Below are positions 46,430-55,439 of a stretch of DNA of 64,000 nt, in pieces (position 1 is the stretch's first letter; the number at the start of each line of letters is the position of its first letter). The stretch comes from Acidobacteriota bacterium (GTDB lineage Bacteria > Acidobacteriota > Terriglobia > Bryobacterales > Bryobacteraceae). Location: positions 62,001 to 126,000 of the forward strand of contig JAPKYZ010000024.1 of the NCBI GenBank assembly GCA_026394055.1. The letters run 5' to 3'. Below the pieces are notes generated by a model. It was given only the letters and a program-made list of their open reading frames with translations. It did not search any database and had not been told where the DNA came from. The translations under genes and the position numbers were made by a program.

Positions 46430-46957
46430 TTAGAACAGCGGCAGCTTCATGATGGAGCGGACATGCTCGGTCGCATCGGCGTCGCTGACTTCAATGCGAT
46501 AGTCGGCCTTCGAGTAGGCCTCGCGGCGTGTCTCGTACAAGCTGCGGAACTTGTCCAGGTCACGCGCCAGCGGGCGGTGTTGCGCCCGCGCCACGCGCCG
46601 CTCCAGCACCTCCAGCGGACAGTCCAGCCAAATGGTGACGCCATTGTTTTCGAGCAGCTCATAGTTGCTGTCCTGCGCGAACGCGCCGCCGCCCAGGGCC
46701 ACCACGTGCGGCTTGCCGTACTCCACTTGGCGCACCAGCGCGGCCAATCGCTCATGCTCCAGTTGGCGGAACGCGGGCTCACCTTGAGTCTCAAAAAGGT
46801 GGGTGATGCTCGCGCCGGCGGCTTGTTCAATCTGCTCGTCCAGATCGGCAAAGTACCAGCCCAGTTCGTCCGACAGCAGCCGTCCAATGGTGGACTTGCC
46901 GGTGGCCATAAACCCCACCAGGTAGATACCCGGGGTTCGCTTGAGGCGCAAAATCAC
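46430..46957 (-). CDS. aroK: Shikimate kinase
   Basis: 175 residues from GTG 46957. IYLVGFMATGKSTIGRLLS is the P-loop, FADLDEQIEQAAG the shikimate-binding aspartate region, and VVALGGGAFA the glycine loop after strand 3; RPLARDLDKF lies in the lid. It phosphorylates shikimate for aromatic amino-acid synthesis. A longer reading upstream lies inside the SDR gene and was not used; the GTG overlaps the SDR stop by 4 bases (GTGA), so the two are coupled. The glycerate kinase gene begins 10 bases after its stop. Confidence 0.93.
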   Translation of the reverse strand: MILRLKRTPGIYLVGFMATGKSTIGRLLSDELGWYFADLDEQIEQAAGASITHLFETQGEPAFRQLEHERLAALVRQVEYGKPHVVALGGGAFAQDSNYELLENNGVTIWLDCPLEVLERRVARAQHRPLARDLDKFRSLYETRREAYSKADYRIEVSDADATEHVRSIMKLPLF

Positions 46958-47754
46958 GGTTGAGGAGTCTCCTGTTCTTCGGACATGAACCAGTTGGCGC
47001 GCCGCAAGATGTTGTCTACCGTCACGGGAAACAGGCGCGAAGCGACAATCAGCGCCCACGCAATCCGCGGCACCACCACGGTGCGCTTATTGCGCTGAAT
47101 GCCGTCCATGATGGCGCGGGCGCACTGCTGCGCCGTCACCTCACCCGGACGTCCGCGGCGTTCGGCACCAGAGGGCGGCCCGCCCAGCACGTGGCGGTGA
47201 AATTCGGTCCGCACAAAGCCCGGACAGACAATCATGGCCTGAATTCCATAGTGCGCCACTTCCATGCGCAAGCCATTGGTTAAGGCGCCCAACGCGAACT
47301 TGGTGGCGGAATAGAGCGTGAACCATGGCATCGCGATCTTGCCCGCCGTCGAGCCCACATTGACGATCATGCCGGAGCGTTGCTTCTTCATCGCGGGCAC
47401 GATGGCCTGGATCAAGTGCAGCGCGGCAAAAAAGTTCAGCTCAAACATGTGGCGCACCTGCTCATCCGGCGCGCGCCAGGAGGGGGCCGACAAGCCCAGC
47501 CCGGCATTGTTGATCAAAATGTCGATGCGGCCAAAGTGGTTCAGCGCTTGGGTGACGGCCTGCTGGCGGGCGTCCGCGTCCAGTAGATCGGCCGTGATCA
47601 CGAGATCTTCCGGCCGGGCCAGCGCTTTCAAGCGTTCTTCTGTGCGAGCCACCAAGGCCACGCGAGCGCCCCGGCGCTGCAATTCAGTGACGCAGGCAGC
47701 ACCAATTCCTTCCGACGCTCCGGTAACAAAAACTACGCTGCCTTCGATCCGCAC
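46954..47754 (-). CDS. Short-chain dehydrogenase/reductase (SDR)
   Basis: 266 residues from GTG 47754. VVFVTGASEGIGAACVTEL is the NAD(P) loop, INNAGLGL the structural motif, IVNVGSTAGKIAMPWFTLYSATKFALG the catalytic Ser-Tyr-Lys region (YSATK). The C-terminal segment (IAWALIVASRLFPVTVDNIL) is hydrophobic, as in SDRs acting on membrane substrates. The family oxidises or reduces many alcohols and ketones; the substrate is unknown. It is the first gene of the SDR-aroK-glycerate kinase operon; a 12-base palindrome CTTCTTAAGAAG sits at 47754-47765, at the border with the divergent next gene. Confidence 0.9.
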   Translation of the reverse strand: MRIEGSVVFVTGASEGIGAACVTELQRRGARVALVARTEERLKALARPEDLVITADLLDADARQQAVTQALNHFGRIDILINNAGLGLSAPSWRAPDEQVRHMFELNFFAALHLIQAIVPAMKKQRSGMIVNVGSTAGKIAMPWFTLYSATKFALGALTNGLRMEVAHYGIQAMIVCPGFVRTEFHRHVLGGPPSGAERRGRPGEVTAQQCARAIMDGIQRNKRTVVVPRIAWALIVASRLFPVTVDNILRRANWFMSEEQETPQP

Positions 47755-47777
47755 TTCTTAAGAAGGATAATACGAGA

Positions 47778-48395
47778 ATGCGGCCCGACTTGCTGCCCTT
47801 GTTCCCGCTCGGCGTGGTGCTGTTCCCCGGTGTAACGTTGCCGTTGCACATCTTCGAGGAACGGTATCGCGAAATGATGCGCGTCGTGCTGGCTGAACGC
47901 ATTGAGTTCGGCGTAGTGCTGGCCAACCAGAAAGGGATCGCCAACTGCGGTTGCACCGCCACGGTGGAGGAAATCCTCCAGCGTTACGAAGACGGGCGGC
48001 TGGATATCCTAACCGTCGGCCGCCGCCGGTTCGAGATCGAATCGCTGGACGATGAGCTGCCCTACCTGCGGGCGCGCATCGAACTCTACGACGATGAAGA
48101 CCAGAATCTGGGCGATCCGGAAGCCCGCAGCGGCCTTGTCAAGATCGCCCAACGGCTGCAGCCGGACATGGTGCTGGACCCCGCCTCACCGCGGCTCAGC
48201 TTCGACGTCGCCCGCCATGTGGAGGATGTCGAGATCAAGCAGGTGGTGCTGACCTTGCGGTCGGAAGCCGAGCGGATCGAACATCTCGCCAAGACGCTGC
48301 CCCGCACCGTGGCCACCCAGGTCCTCACCGACAAGATGCGCACCCTGGCCCCCAAAAATGGCCACAGCAAGCATCTGAAGACGAGCGGAGACTAA
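47778..48395 (+). CDS. Lon N-terminal substrate-binding domain protein
   Basis: 205 residues made only of the LON substrate-binding domain: LPLFPLGVVLFPGVTLPLHIF with EERYREMM after it, VLANQKGIANCGCTATVEEIL, and DGRLDILTVGRRRFEIES. No ATPase or protease domain is present, as usual for the free-standing bacterial family whose role is not known. AGAAGGA precedes the ATG. It diverges from the SDR gene and is 8 bases ahead of the HAD gene, so they may be one transcript. Confidence 0.9.
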   Translation: MRPDLLPLFPLGVVLFPGVTLPLHIFEERYREMMRVVLAERIEFGVVLANQKGIANCGCTATVEEILQRYEDGRLDILTVGRRRFEIESLDDELPYLRARIELYDDEDQNLGDPEARSGLVKIAQRLQPDMVLDPASPRLSFDVARHVEDVEIKQVVLTLRSEAERIEHLAKTLPRTVATQVLTDKMRTLAPKNGHSKHLKTSGD

Positions 48396-48403
48396 GCACC
48401 GCC

Positions 48404-49096
48404 ATGGCCCGCAGGCAGCACCTGGTGATCGACGCCGACGACACGCTCTGGGAAAACAACATCTACTTTGAGCACGCCTTCGCCCGGTTCTACGACTACC
48501 TGGGCCACTCCACGTTCAGCGCGCCCGAAGTGCGACACCACCTGGACACGATCGAGATCGAGAACATCAAGATCCATGGCTATGGTGCCGAGAACTTCTC
48601 GCGCAACCTCCGGCAGTGCCTGCAAGCCTTATCGGAGCGGCCCATCGCGCCCGAGGATCTGGAGCGCGTCACCGAATTCGCCCTCGACATCCTGGACCAC
48701 CCCATCGTCCTGATCGAAGGCGTCGCCGAGACGTTAACCGCGCTCAGCGAGCGGCATGAACTGGTCCTGTTCACCAAAGGCGCACCCGCCGAACAACAGG
48801 CCAAGATCGAGCGCAGCGGCCTGGACCACCTATTTGATCACGCCGCCATCGTGCGCGAGAAAGATGTCTCCGCCTACGAACGTCTGGCGGCCGAACGCGG
48901 CTTTGCCGTCGAGCTTACCTGGATGGTGGGCAACAGCCCCAAGTCCGACATCAACCCTTCTTTGCGCGCCGGCTGGAACGCCGCCTTTGTGCCGCACGAA
49001 CGGACCTGGTCACTGGAGCAGACCGGTCTCGAAAACCCCGGCCCCGGCCGATTGCTTTTGCTGGACCGGTTTTCCGATCTGCTGCGGCATTTTTAG
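48404..49096 (+). CDS. HAD-superfamily hydrolase
   Basis: 230 residues with the HAD motifs: I is VIDADDTLW near 8-16 (nucleophile and acid aspartates), II is LFTKGAP near 125, and IV is WMVGNSPKSDINP near 172 with K in between. A small helical cap lies between I and II. It is a phosphatase or phosphoglycolate-type hydrolase; the substrate is not evident. It follows the Lon-domain gene by 8 bases. Confidence 0.88.
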   Translation: MARRQHLVIDADDTLWENNIYFEHAFARFYDYLGHSTFSAPEVRHHLDTIEIENIKIHGYGAENFSRNLRQCLQALSERPIAPEDLERVTEFALDILDHPIVLIEGVAETLTALSERHELVLFTKGAPAEQQAKIERSGLDHLFDHAAIVREKDVSAYERLAAERGFAVELTWMVGNSPKSDINPSLRAGWNAAFVPHERTWSLEQTGLENPGPGRLLLLDRFSDLLRHF

Positions 49097-49225
49097 CCGT
49101 CGCGCCGGTGGTCTTTTCTCGCCCGTTCGCTTGGAAGAACCGGGTATGGCATCTGACAATGGAAAGGTACGGTTCCGGCAAACGAAATTCATGCGCGCCG
49201 GGGCCGTGGTTCATCCAAACAAGAC

Positions 49226-49864
49226 ATGTCCGATTCGAACCCCACTGATTCCGGCCCGTTTCGCGAGCCCAAGCTGGCGCTCAACCGCATCTACACCCGC
49301 CGGGGTGACCAAGGGCTGACGTCGCTGGTCGGCGGCCAGCGTGTCTCCAAGGACGTCTTACGGATTGAGTGCTATGGCACGGTGGACGAGCTGAATTCGT
49401 TCGTCGGTCTGGCGGCTCTCAGCGCGGCCGCGCAGCCGGAAACCAGCTCTTTGGCCAAAATCCTGGTGCGCGTGCAGCATGAGCTGTTCAACCTGGGCTC
49501 GATTCTCGCCACCCTGCCGGAAGATGTGCACCCCCAGCAGCCGCGGATCACCCCGGTGGAGATCGAGCAACTGGAGCGGGAGATCGACCAAGCCAACGAA
49601 GTCCTGAAGCCGCTGCGTAGCTTCGTGCTGCCCGGGGGCTCCCGGTTGAATGCGGAACTGCACGTCTGCCGCACGGTCTGCCGCCGCGCGGAGCGCATTC
49701 TCGTTGCCCTGACGCACCATGAATCGGTGCCGGAACTGGCCATCGGCTACCTGAACCGGCTCAGTGATGCCTTCTTTGTCTGGAGCCGCTGGGCCAGCCA
49801 AGTTTCCGGTGACCCGGAAGTGCTCTGGGCACCGAATAAAGCCGCCAGCGGGCAACACAGCTAG
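49226..49864 (+). CDS. Cob(I)alamin adenosyltransferase, PduO type
   Basis: 212 residues. IYTRRGDQGLTSLVGG is the conserved N-terminal ATP-binding motif, followed by GTVDELNSFVGLA, NLGSILATLPED, FVLPGGSRLNAELHVCRTVCRRAER, and LAIGYLNRLSDAFFVWSRWA (ending part). It transfers adenosyl from ATP to cobalamin to make coenzyme B12. Mutase genes that need it are not nearby. It converges with kgd; the palindromic element lies in the gap between them. Confidence 0.94.
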   Translation: MSDSNPTDSGPFREPKLALNRIYTRRGDQGLTSLVGGQRVSKDVLRIECYGTVDELNSFVGLAALSAAAQPETSSLAKILVRVQHELFNLGSILATLPEDVHPQQPRITPVEIEQLEREIDQANEVLKPLRSFVLPGGSRLNAELHVCRTVCRRAERILVALTHHESVPELAIGYLNRLSDAFFVWSRWASQVSGDPEVLWAPNKAASGQHS

Positions 49865-49896
49865 CGGAGTGCGTCACAAATCCTGGCTGGTAAGCG

Positions 49897-50033
49897 TGTG
49901 GCGCAGGCTATCAGCCTGCAGGCGGACTTCAGTCCGCCCTAGCCGCGTGGAAGTGGAAAGGCTTCAATCTGAGGCATCCGCGATGTACAGGCGGGACTAA
50001 AGGTCCCGCTGCAGGCTGATAGCCTGCGCCACA
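49897..50033. repeat. Structured palindromic intergenic element (REP/MITE-like)
   Basis: A 24-bp arm at 49897-49920 is the exact reverse complement of 50010-50033. Inside lie two more perfect hairpins: GGCGGACT at 49921-49928 with AGTCCGCC at 49931-49938, and GCGGGAC at 49991-49997 with GTCCCGC at 50003-50009. The core is 51 bases of ordinary sequence. It lies between the convergent cobalamin transferase and kgd genes, a typical place for such elements, and could act as a terminator or as a mobile palindrome. Confidence 0.85.
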
Positions 50034-50105
50034 TGAGGCCAACACCCGGGCTTGCGACCCCTGTCAGCACCCTTCATGTGATCGTCCAGTCAAGAGCCGT
50101 TGCGG

Positions 50106-53100
50106 CTAGCTGGCCTTGCGGCGCCGGACCTTCTTGCGGCCGGGGTGGCGATTGGCGGGCGGCAACACGGGAGCAAACGCGCTCTCCACAATCGCCGCCT
50201 GTTGCGCCGCATGCTGCTTCACCAAACCCGTGGCGGGGCTGGCCGCGGTGGTACGGCCCACGTAGCGGACCGTCCGCGGGTCGTTGCGGAGCACGGCGCG
50301 CAGCTTGCGTTCCACAAACCACCACGCACCCATATTCTTCGGCTCTTCCTGCAGCCAGACAATCTCGGCCGAAGCCGAGTAGCGGGCCAGGATATCGGCC
50401 ACCTGATCGCCGGGGAAGGGATAGATCTGTTCCAGGCGCACAATGGCCACATGGTTGGCGTGTGACTTCTCCCGCGCATCGGCCAGATCGTAGTAGACCT
50501 TGCCGGTACAGAACACCACGCGCGTCACCGCCTGCGACGGCGCCGTCGTATCGCCCAGCACTTCACGGAAGCTGCCCGCCGTGAACTCCGGCATGTGGCT
50601 GACCGCTTTGGCATGCCGCAGGATCGACTTCGGCGTAAACACCACCAGCGGCTTCTGCGTCCCGCGGCCCTTCTCCCCACCCCGCATCTGGCGCCGGAGC
50701 AGGTGGAAGTAGTTCGCGGGCGTCGTGCAGTTGGCCACGATCAGGTTGTTTTCCGCGCACAGCTGCAGGAAGCGTTCCATACGCGCTGACGAGTGCTCCG
50801 GCCCCTGGCCTTCATAGCCGTGTGGCAGCAGCAGCGTCAGGCTGGAATGCTGGCCCCACTTCGATTCGCCGGACGAGATGAACTGGTCCAGCATGATCTG
50901 GGCGCCGTTGACGAAGTCGCCAAACTGGCCTTCCCACAGCACCAGCGATTGCGGATCGCTCACCGAGAAGCCGTATTCAAAGCCCATCACGGCAAATTCG
51001 CTCAGCGAGCTGTCGACGATCTCCAAGCGCGTGTTGTGCGCCGCGGCAATCTGCTTGATCGGCAGGTACTCGCGGTTGGTCGAGACGTCCACAAAGCCCA
51101 GATGCCGCTGCGAGAACGTGCCGCGCGTCACATCCTGTCCGGACAGACGCACCGGCGTGCCTTCGGTCAGCAAAGAACCGAAGGCCAGCGCCTCACCCAG
51201 CGCCCAATCAATGGGGCCGCCGTTGGCTGCTTGCAGGCGCTTTTCAATGAAGCCCTTGACGAGCTTCTCCTGGATCTTCAGGTCTTCGGGCAGCGCATGC
51301 AGATTGGTGATCAGGTAGCGGAACAGCTCTTCCGTGATGCCGGTGTTGGAGCTGGCCGTGCGGCGTTCTTCGCCCGCCTGCACTTCGACGATCTCGTAGG
51401 TCTGGGCGTTCTGCTTGGCTTCCTGATACCGCTCTTCCAGATTGGCGGTGATCTGGCGGCGCATCGCCTCCACCTGATCGGCGGTGACCACTTTTTCGCG
51501 GATCAACCGGTCACGGTACTGGGTGGCGGGGGAGACATGCTCCCGGATGCCCTTGTACATCACCGGCTGCGTGTACGTCGGGTCGTCGCCTTCGTTGTGG
51601 CCGTACTTGCGGTAGCAGATGACATCGATCACCACATCGCGGCTGAAGGTCTGGCGGTACGCGTAGGCCAGGTGCGCCGCGCGGGCGCAAGCTTCCGGAT
51701 CGTCACCATTGACGTGGAACACCGGCGCCGCGATCATGCGGGCGATATCGGTGCAATAGGTCGAAGATCGGGCTTCATCAGGATTGGTGGTAAACCCGAC
51801 CTGATTGTTGATGGCCATGTGGATGGTGCCGCCCGTCGAGTAACCACTCAGGCGCGACAGGTTCATCGTCTCCATCACCACGCCTTGGCCAATAAAGGCC
51901 GCATCGCCGTGGATCAACAGCGGGATCACGCGGGCGCGCTTCAAGTCACCCAACCGGTCCTGCTTGGGGCGGACGTAGCCTTCCACCACTGGGTTCACAG
52001 CTTCCAGATGGCTCGGGTTAGGCAGCACCGTCACTACCAGGTCATGCCCGGAAGCGGTCCGCCGCTCGCCCGAGGCGCCCAGGTGATATTTCACGTCGCC
52101 GTCGCCCATGTCGGATTCGACGCCATTCTCCGGCTGCACCGCACCTTCAAACGCGCTGAAGACTCGCGCCGCACCACCCACCAGGTTCGAGATGACGGTC
52201 AGGCGGCCACGGTGGGCCATGCCGATCACCACTTCGTGGACGCGGTCCGTGCCACCCACTTCGCAAATCTCATTGATGGCGGCAATGGAGCTTTCGCCAC
52301 CCTCCACCGAAAAGCGCTTCTGGCCCTTGTAGCGGTTCTCGAGGAACTGCTCAAACATCTCGGCCTCGAGCATCGTGCGCAGAATCCGCGTCTTCACTTC
52401 TGGCGCCAGCGGCGCATGCGCGGCCGGACCTTCCAGACGCTCCTGCAGCCACTTCTTCTGCACGACGTCCGGGTTGTCCATGTACTCGACACCCATGCGT
52501 CCACAGTAGGCGCGGCGCAGCGATTCCAGCAGTTCGCGCAGCGTGCAGATCGGCTTCGGCGCGGCAGTACCGGTCAGCGAACCCAGCGAGCCCAAGTTGA
52601 ACTCGCGGTCCATGTCCCACATCGACAGGCCATAGGTGGCGGGGTCGAGCTCCGCATGCAGTTGCTGGCTGGGCTTCAGGGGATTCAGGTCGGCCATCAA
52701 GTGGCCGCGCGTCCGGTAAGCGTTGATCAACTGCAGGATCGCCGCTTCCTTGTTCACCTCAGCGGTCTTGGCCGATCCGGCAAACGGGGACGGGCTGGCG
52801 TCGGTCTGCCACACCACCGGGCGATAGGGGATCGCCAGATCGGCGAAGATGCCGTCGTAGAAGCCGTCCTTGCCCTGCAGCAGATCCTGCAGGCGGCCCA
52901 GGAACATGCCGCTTTCGGCACCCTGGATGACGCGATGGTCGTAGGTGCAGCTGACGGCCATCACTTTGCTCAAGCCGAGCGCGGCTTTGGTCTCCGCCGC
53001 GACGCCCGCGTACTCGGCCGGGAAGTCCATGGCGCCGGTGGCGATGATGGCGCCCTGTCCGGGCATCAAGCGCGGCACACTGCCGACGGTGCCGACGGTG

Positions 53101-53870
53101 CCGGGGTTGGTCAACGAGATCGTGGTGCCCTGGAAATCGGCCAGGGCCAGCTTGGCCGTGCGGCCCTTCTGCACCAGATCGTCAAAGCCCGCCTGATACT
53201 GCGCAAACGTCATCTCGCCGGTGTTCTTGATGGAAGGCACCACCAGGCTGCGCGTGCCGTCCTTGCCCGCGACATCGATCGCCAAGCCAAAGTTGATCTG
53301 ATTGCGGACAAAGCGGAACGCCGCGCCGTCTTTTTCGGCGTAGGCATTGTTGATGTTCGGTTGCGACTTCAGCGCCTGCACGATGGCCCAGCCGATCAGG
53401 TGCGTGTAGGAGAGCTTGCTCTTGCCCGTCAGCTCACGATGCTCATTGATGATGCGGCGGTTCTCGTCCAGCACCTTCACCGGGATCACGCGGTTGGACG
53501 TGGCGGTGGGCACTGAAAGCGAGAGGTTCATGTTCTCGGCAATCTTCAGCGCCGCGCCCCGCAGCGGGACCAACTGCTCCGCCGGACCGGCATCCGGCTT
53601 GGTGGCCGGAGCAGACTCCGTACGCGCCACCGCGGTATCGGCCGCCGGCGCAGCGGCCACGGGAGCAGGAGCCGCCACGGGCGCGGGAGCCACGGCCACC
53701 TTCGGAGCGGGCGGGGCATAGCTGCCGTTGGCCGTTCCATTGGCGCCATCCGTGTCGAAGACCTGTTTCCACTGGTCAGTGACCGTCTGCTTATTGTGGA
53801 GATACTGCTGATAGAGCTCTTCTTCGAGCCAGCTATTGATACCGAGCGAAGATTCGTTGGAATTCGACAT
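50106..53870 (-). CDS. kgd: Multifunctional 2-oxoglutarate dehydrogenase (E2-E1 fusion, Kgd type)
   Basis: 1254 residues from ATG 53870. The N-terminus (NSWLEEELYQQYLHN) and an Ala/Pro-rich linker lead to an E2-type acyltransferase core with the active-site TYDHRVIQGAESG near 345. E1 follows: GDAAFIGQGVVMETMNLSRL for thiamine diphosphate, YRKYGHNEGDDPTYTQP, HSSARMERFLQL, and EPKNMGAWWFVE near the end. No lipoyl domain is present. This is the actinobacterial OdhA/Kgd architecture, which carries out 2-oxoglutarate oxidation together with E2/E3 subunits of pyruvate dehydrogenase. A longer reading to 54212 lies inside the divergent methyltransferase and was rejected. Confidence 0.95.
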   Translation of the reverse strand: MSNSNESSLGINSWLEEELYQQYLHNKQTVTDQWKQVFDTDGANGTANGSYAPPAPKVAVAPAPVAAPAPVAAAPAADTAVARTESAPATKPDAGPAEQLVPLRGAALKIAENMNLSLSVPTATSNRVIPVKVLDENRRIINEHRELTGKSKLSYTHLIGWAIVQALKSQPNINNAYAEKDGAAFRFVRNQINFGLAIDVAGKDGTRSLVVPSIKNTGEMTFAQYQAGFDDLVQKGRTAKLALADFQGTTISLTNPGTVGTVGSVPRLMPGQGAIIATGAMDFPAEYAGVAAETKAALGLSKVMAVSCTYDHRVIQGAESGMFLGRLQDLLQGKDGFYDGIFADLAIPYRPVVWQTDASPSPFAGSAKTAEVNKEAAILQLINAYRTRGHLMADLNPLKPSQQLHAELDPATYGLSMWDMDREFNLGSLGSLTGTAAPKPICTLRELLESLRRAYCGRMGVEYMDNPDVVQKKWLQERLEGPAAHAPLAPEVKTRILRTMLEAEMFEQFLENRYKGQKRFSVEGGESSIAAINEICEVGGTDRVHEVVIGMAHRGRLTVISNLVGGAARVFSAFEGAVQPENGVESDMGDGDVKYHLGASGERRTASGHDLVVTVLPNPSHLEAVNPVVEGYVRPKQDRLGDLKRARVIPLLIHGDAAFIGQGVVMETMNLSRLSGYSTGGTIHMAINNQVGFTTNPDEARSSTYCTDIARMIAAPVFHVNGDDPEACARAAHLAYAYRQTFSRDVVIDVICYRKYGHNEGDDPTYTQPVMYKGIREHVSPATQYRDRLIREKVVTADQVEAMRRQITANLEERYQEAKQNAQTYEIVEVQAGEERRTASSNTGITEELFRYLITNLHALPEDLKIQEKLVKGFIEKRLQAANGGPIDWALGEALAFGSLLTEGTPVRLSGQDVTRGTFSQRHLGFVDVSTNREYLPIKQIAAAHNTRLEIVDSSLSEFAVMGFEYGFSVSDPQSLVLWEGQFGDFVNGAQIMLDQFISSGESKWGQHSSLTLLLPHGYEGQGPEHSSARMERFLQLCAENNLIVANCTTPANYFHLLRRQMRGGEKGRGTQKPLVVFTPKSILRHAKAVSHMPEFTAGSFREVLGDTTAPSQAVTRVVFCTGKVYYDLADAREKSHANHVAIVRLEQIYPFPGDQVADILARYSASAEIVWLQEEPKNMGAWWFVERKLRAVLRNDPRTVRYVGRTTAASPATGLVKQHAAQQAAIVESAFAPVLPPANRHPGRKKVRRRKAS

Positions 53871-53901
53871 GGACTGAAATGGCGGGAGGTGCCTACCCTT
53901 C

Positions 53902-54417
53902 ATGATAACGGAAAATGAATGGAACACCCGCTTTCTTGCGGGCGAGCTGCTGGCGGCCCCACCGCTGCACGTCGTGGCGAAGGCCTTTGGATTCATCACG
54001 CCGCCGGACGCGGCCCCGGTCCGCCTGCTGGACCTGGCGTGCGGACTCGGCCGCCATGCCGCCCTGGGCGTGCGTCTGGGGTGGCAGGTGACGGCTGTCG
54101 ACAACTCCACGGTGGCGCTCGAACAGCTGCGGCAGGAGCATCCACAAGTCACTTGCGTCCAGGCCGACCTCGAGCAAAGCTTCGTCATCGAGCCCGAAGC
54201 CTGGGACGTCATCTGCTGCGCGCTCTACCATCAGCCGTCGCTGTGGCCGGCCATCCGCGCCGGTCTCAAGCCGGGTGGAATCTTTGTCGGCGTCGTCAAA
54301 CTGCAGGGGCGCTTTGCGGCTCGCCCCCGGGAGTTGGCCCACGCGTTTGCCGATTGGGCGATCCTGCATGACACCGAGGATGTGCTGGCCGAAGTGATCG
54401 CCCGCAAACCGGCTTGA
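53902..54417 (+). CDS. Class I SAM-dependent methyltransferase
   Basis: 171 residues. Motif I is VRLLDLACGLGRHAALG near 40, followed by WQVTAVDNSTVALEQL (motif II acidic residue) and DVICCALYHQPSLW (motif III), then AGLKPGGIFVGVV. The pattern resembles TehB-like small methyltransferases. Start ATG 53902 is 31 bases from the divergent kgd start; GGGAGG lies upstream. Substrate unknown. The next gene starts 45 bases later on the same strand. Confidence 0.85.
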   Translation: MITENEWNTRFLAGELLAAPPLHVVAKAFGFITPPDAAPVRLLDLACGLGRHAALGVRLGWQVTAVDNSTVALEQLRQEHPQVTCVQADLEQSFVIEPEAWDVICCALYHQPSLWPAIRAGLKPGGIFVGVVKLQGRFAARPRELAHAFADWAILHDTEDVLAEVIARKPA

Positions 54418-54462
54418 TTGCGGGCTGGCGGCCTCGGGATGCTACACTTCACTCTTCCCCGC

Positions 54463-55437
54463 ATGAGCAGCTCGCGCACCCGAATCGTTTTTCTTGACGG
54501 CTACGCCACCAACCCCGGCGACCTGAGCTGGGCGGGTCTGGAGGCGCTGGGCGACTTTACGTCATACGACCGCAGCACGCCCGACGAGGTGATGCCCCGG
54601 ATGCAAGGCGTCCAGGCCGTGATCACCAACAAGGTGCCCTTCTCACGAGAGCGCCAAGCCGCACTGCCCGATTTGAAGTACATCGGCGTGGCGGCCACCG
54701 GATACAACATTGTCGATGTCGTGGCCGCGCGGGAGCTCGGCATCACCGTCACCAACATCCCCAGCTACGGCACGCATTCAGTGGCGCAGCACACCATCGC
54801 TCTACTGCTGGAGCTGACCAACCGCGTCGGAGCTCACGCGGCCGACACGCGCGCGGGCGGTTGGGCTCGCAACCCGGACTGGAGCTACTCGCTTACGCCC
54901 TCGGTTGAGCTCGCTGGCAAGACGCTGGGCATCATCGGCTTTGGCCGCATCGGCCAGCAGACCGCGCGCATCGCCCACGCCCTGGGCATGAAGATCGCCG
55001 CCTACGACCACCGCCCGGAAACCAAACGCGTCGATGATTTTCCCTTCACCTGGCTGACGCTTGAGGCTCTGCTTGAGACCGCCGATGTGATCAGCCTCCA
55101 TTGCCCGCTGGTCGAGGCCACGCGCGGCTTGATCAACGCCACCTCGCTCAAGCGGATGAAGCGCTCCGCTCTGCTGTTGAACGCCTCCCGCGGGCCGCTG
55201 GTGGTAGAGCCCGATCTGGCAGAGGCGCTGGAGCTGGGCATCATCGCCGGAGCGGGTCTCGATGTCCTTTCCCAGGAGCCCCCCGTCGACGGCAGCCCGC
55301 TGCTGGCCGCCCGCAACTGTATCGTGACGCCGCACAACGCGTGGGCGTCGACGGAGGCGCGGTCCCGGCTGCTCCAGATGGCCGTGGATAACTTGGCGGC
55401 TTGGCGAGCGGGTGCTCCGCAGAACGTTGTGAGCTAG
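54463..55437 (+). CDS. D-2-hydroxyacid dehydrogenase (glycerate dehydrogenase-like)
   Basis: 324 residues from ATG 54463. YIGVAATGYNIVDV, IPSYGTHSVAQHTIALLLE, LGIIGFGRIGQQTARIA (NAD loop), NASRGPLVVEPDL (catalytic Arg), LDVLSQEPP (Glu), and TPHNAWAS (His). This order is typical of the HprA/glycerate dehydrogenase group. It oxidises D-glycerate or reduces hydroxypyruvate/glyoxylate with NAD(P)H. An in-frame TTG at 54418 lacks support. The next gene begins 2 bases after the stop, so the three genes from 53902 may share a transcript. Confidence 0.9.
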   Translation: MSSSRTRIVFLDGYATNPGDLSWAGLEALGDFTSYDRSTPDEVMPRMQGVQAVITNKVPFSRERQAALPDLKYIGVAATGYNIVDVVAARELGITVTNIPSYGTHSVAQHTIALLLELTNRVGAHAADTRAGGWARNPDWSYSLTPSVELAGKTLGIIGFGRIGQQTARIAHALGMKIAAYDHRPETKRVDDFPFTWLTLEALLETADVISLHCPLVEATRGLINATSLKRMKRSALLLNASRGPLVVEPDLAEALELGIIAGAGLDVLSQEPPVDGSPLLAARNCIVTPHNAWASTEARSRLLQMAVDNLAAWRAGAPQNVVS

Positions 55438-55439
55438 CC

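Noticed and set aside
46958-47059. Longer shikimate kinase starting upstream
   Set aside because: The added residues lie inside the SDR gene; the P-loop position fits GTG 46957.
50793-53516. Long plus-strand reading frame of 907 codons opposite kgd
   Set aside because: It lies wholly within kgd, has low-complexity His/Arg/Gln-rich composition and no domain; it is a GC-rich antisense shadow.
53871-54212. N-terminal extension of Kgd
   Set aside because: The extra residues come from DNA coding the divergent methyltransferase; MSNSNESSLG at 53870 matches the normal start.
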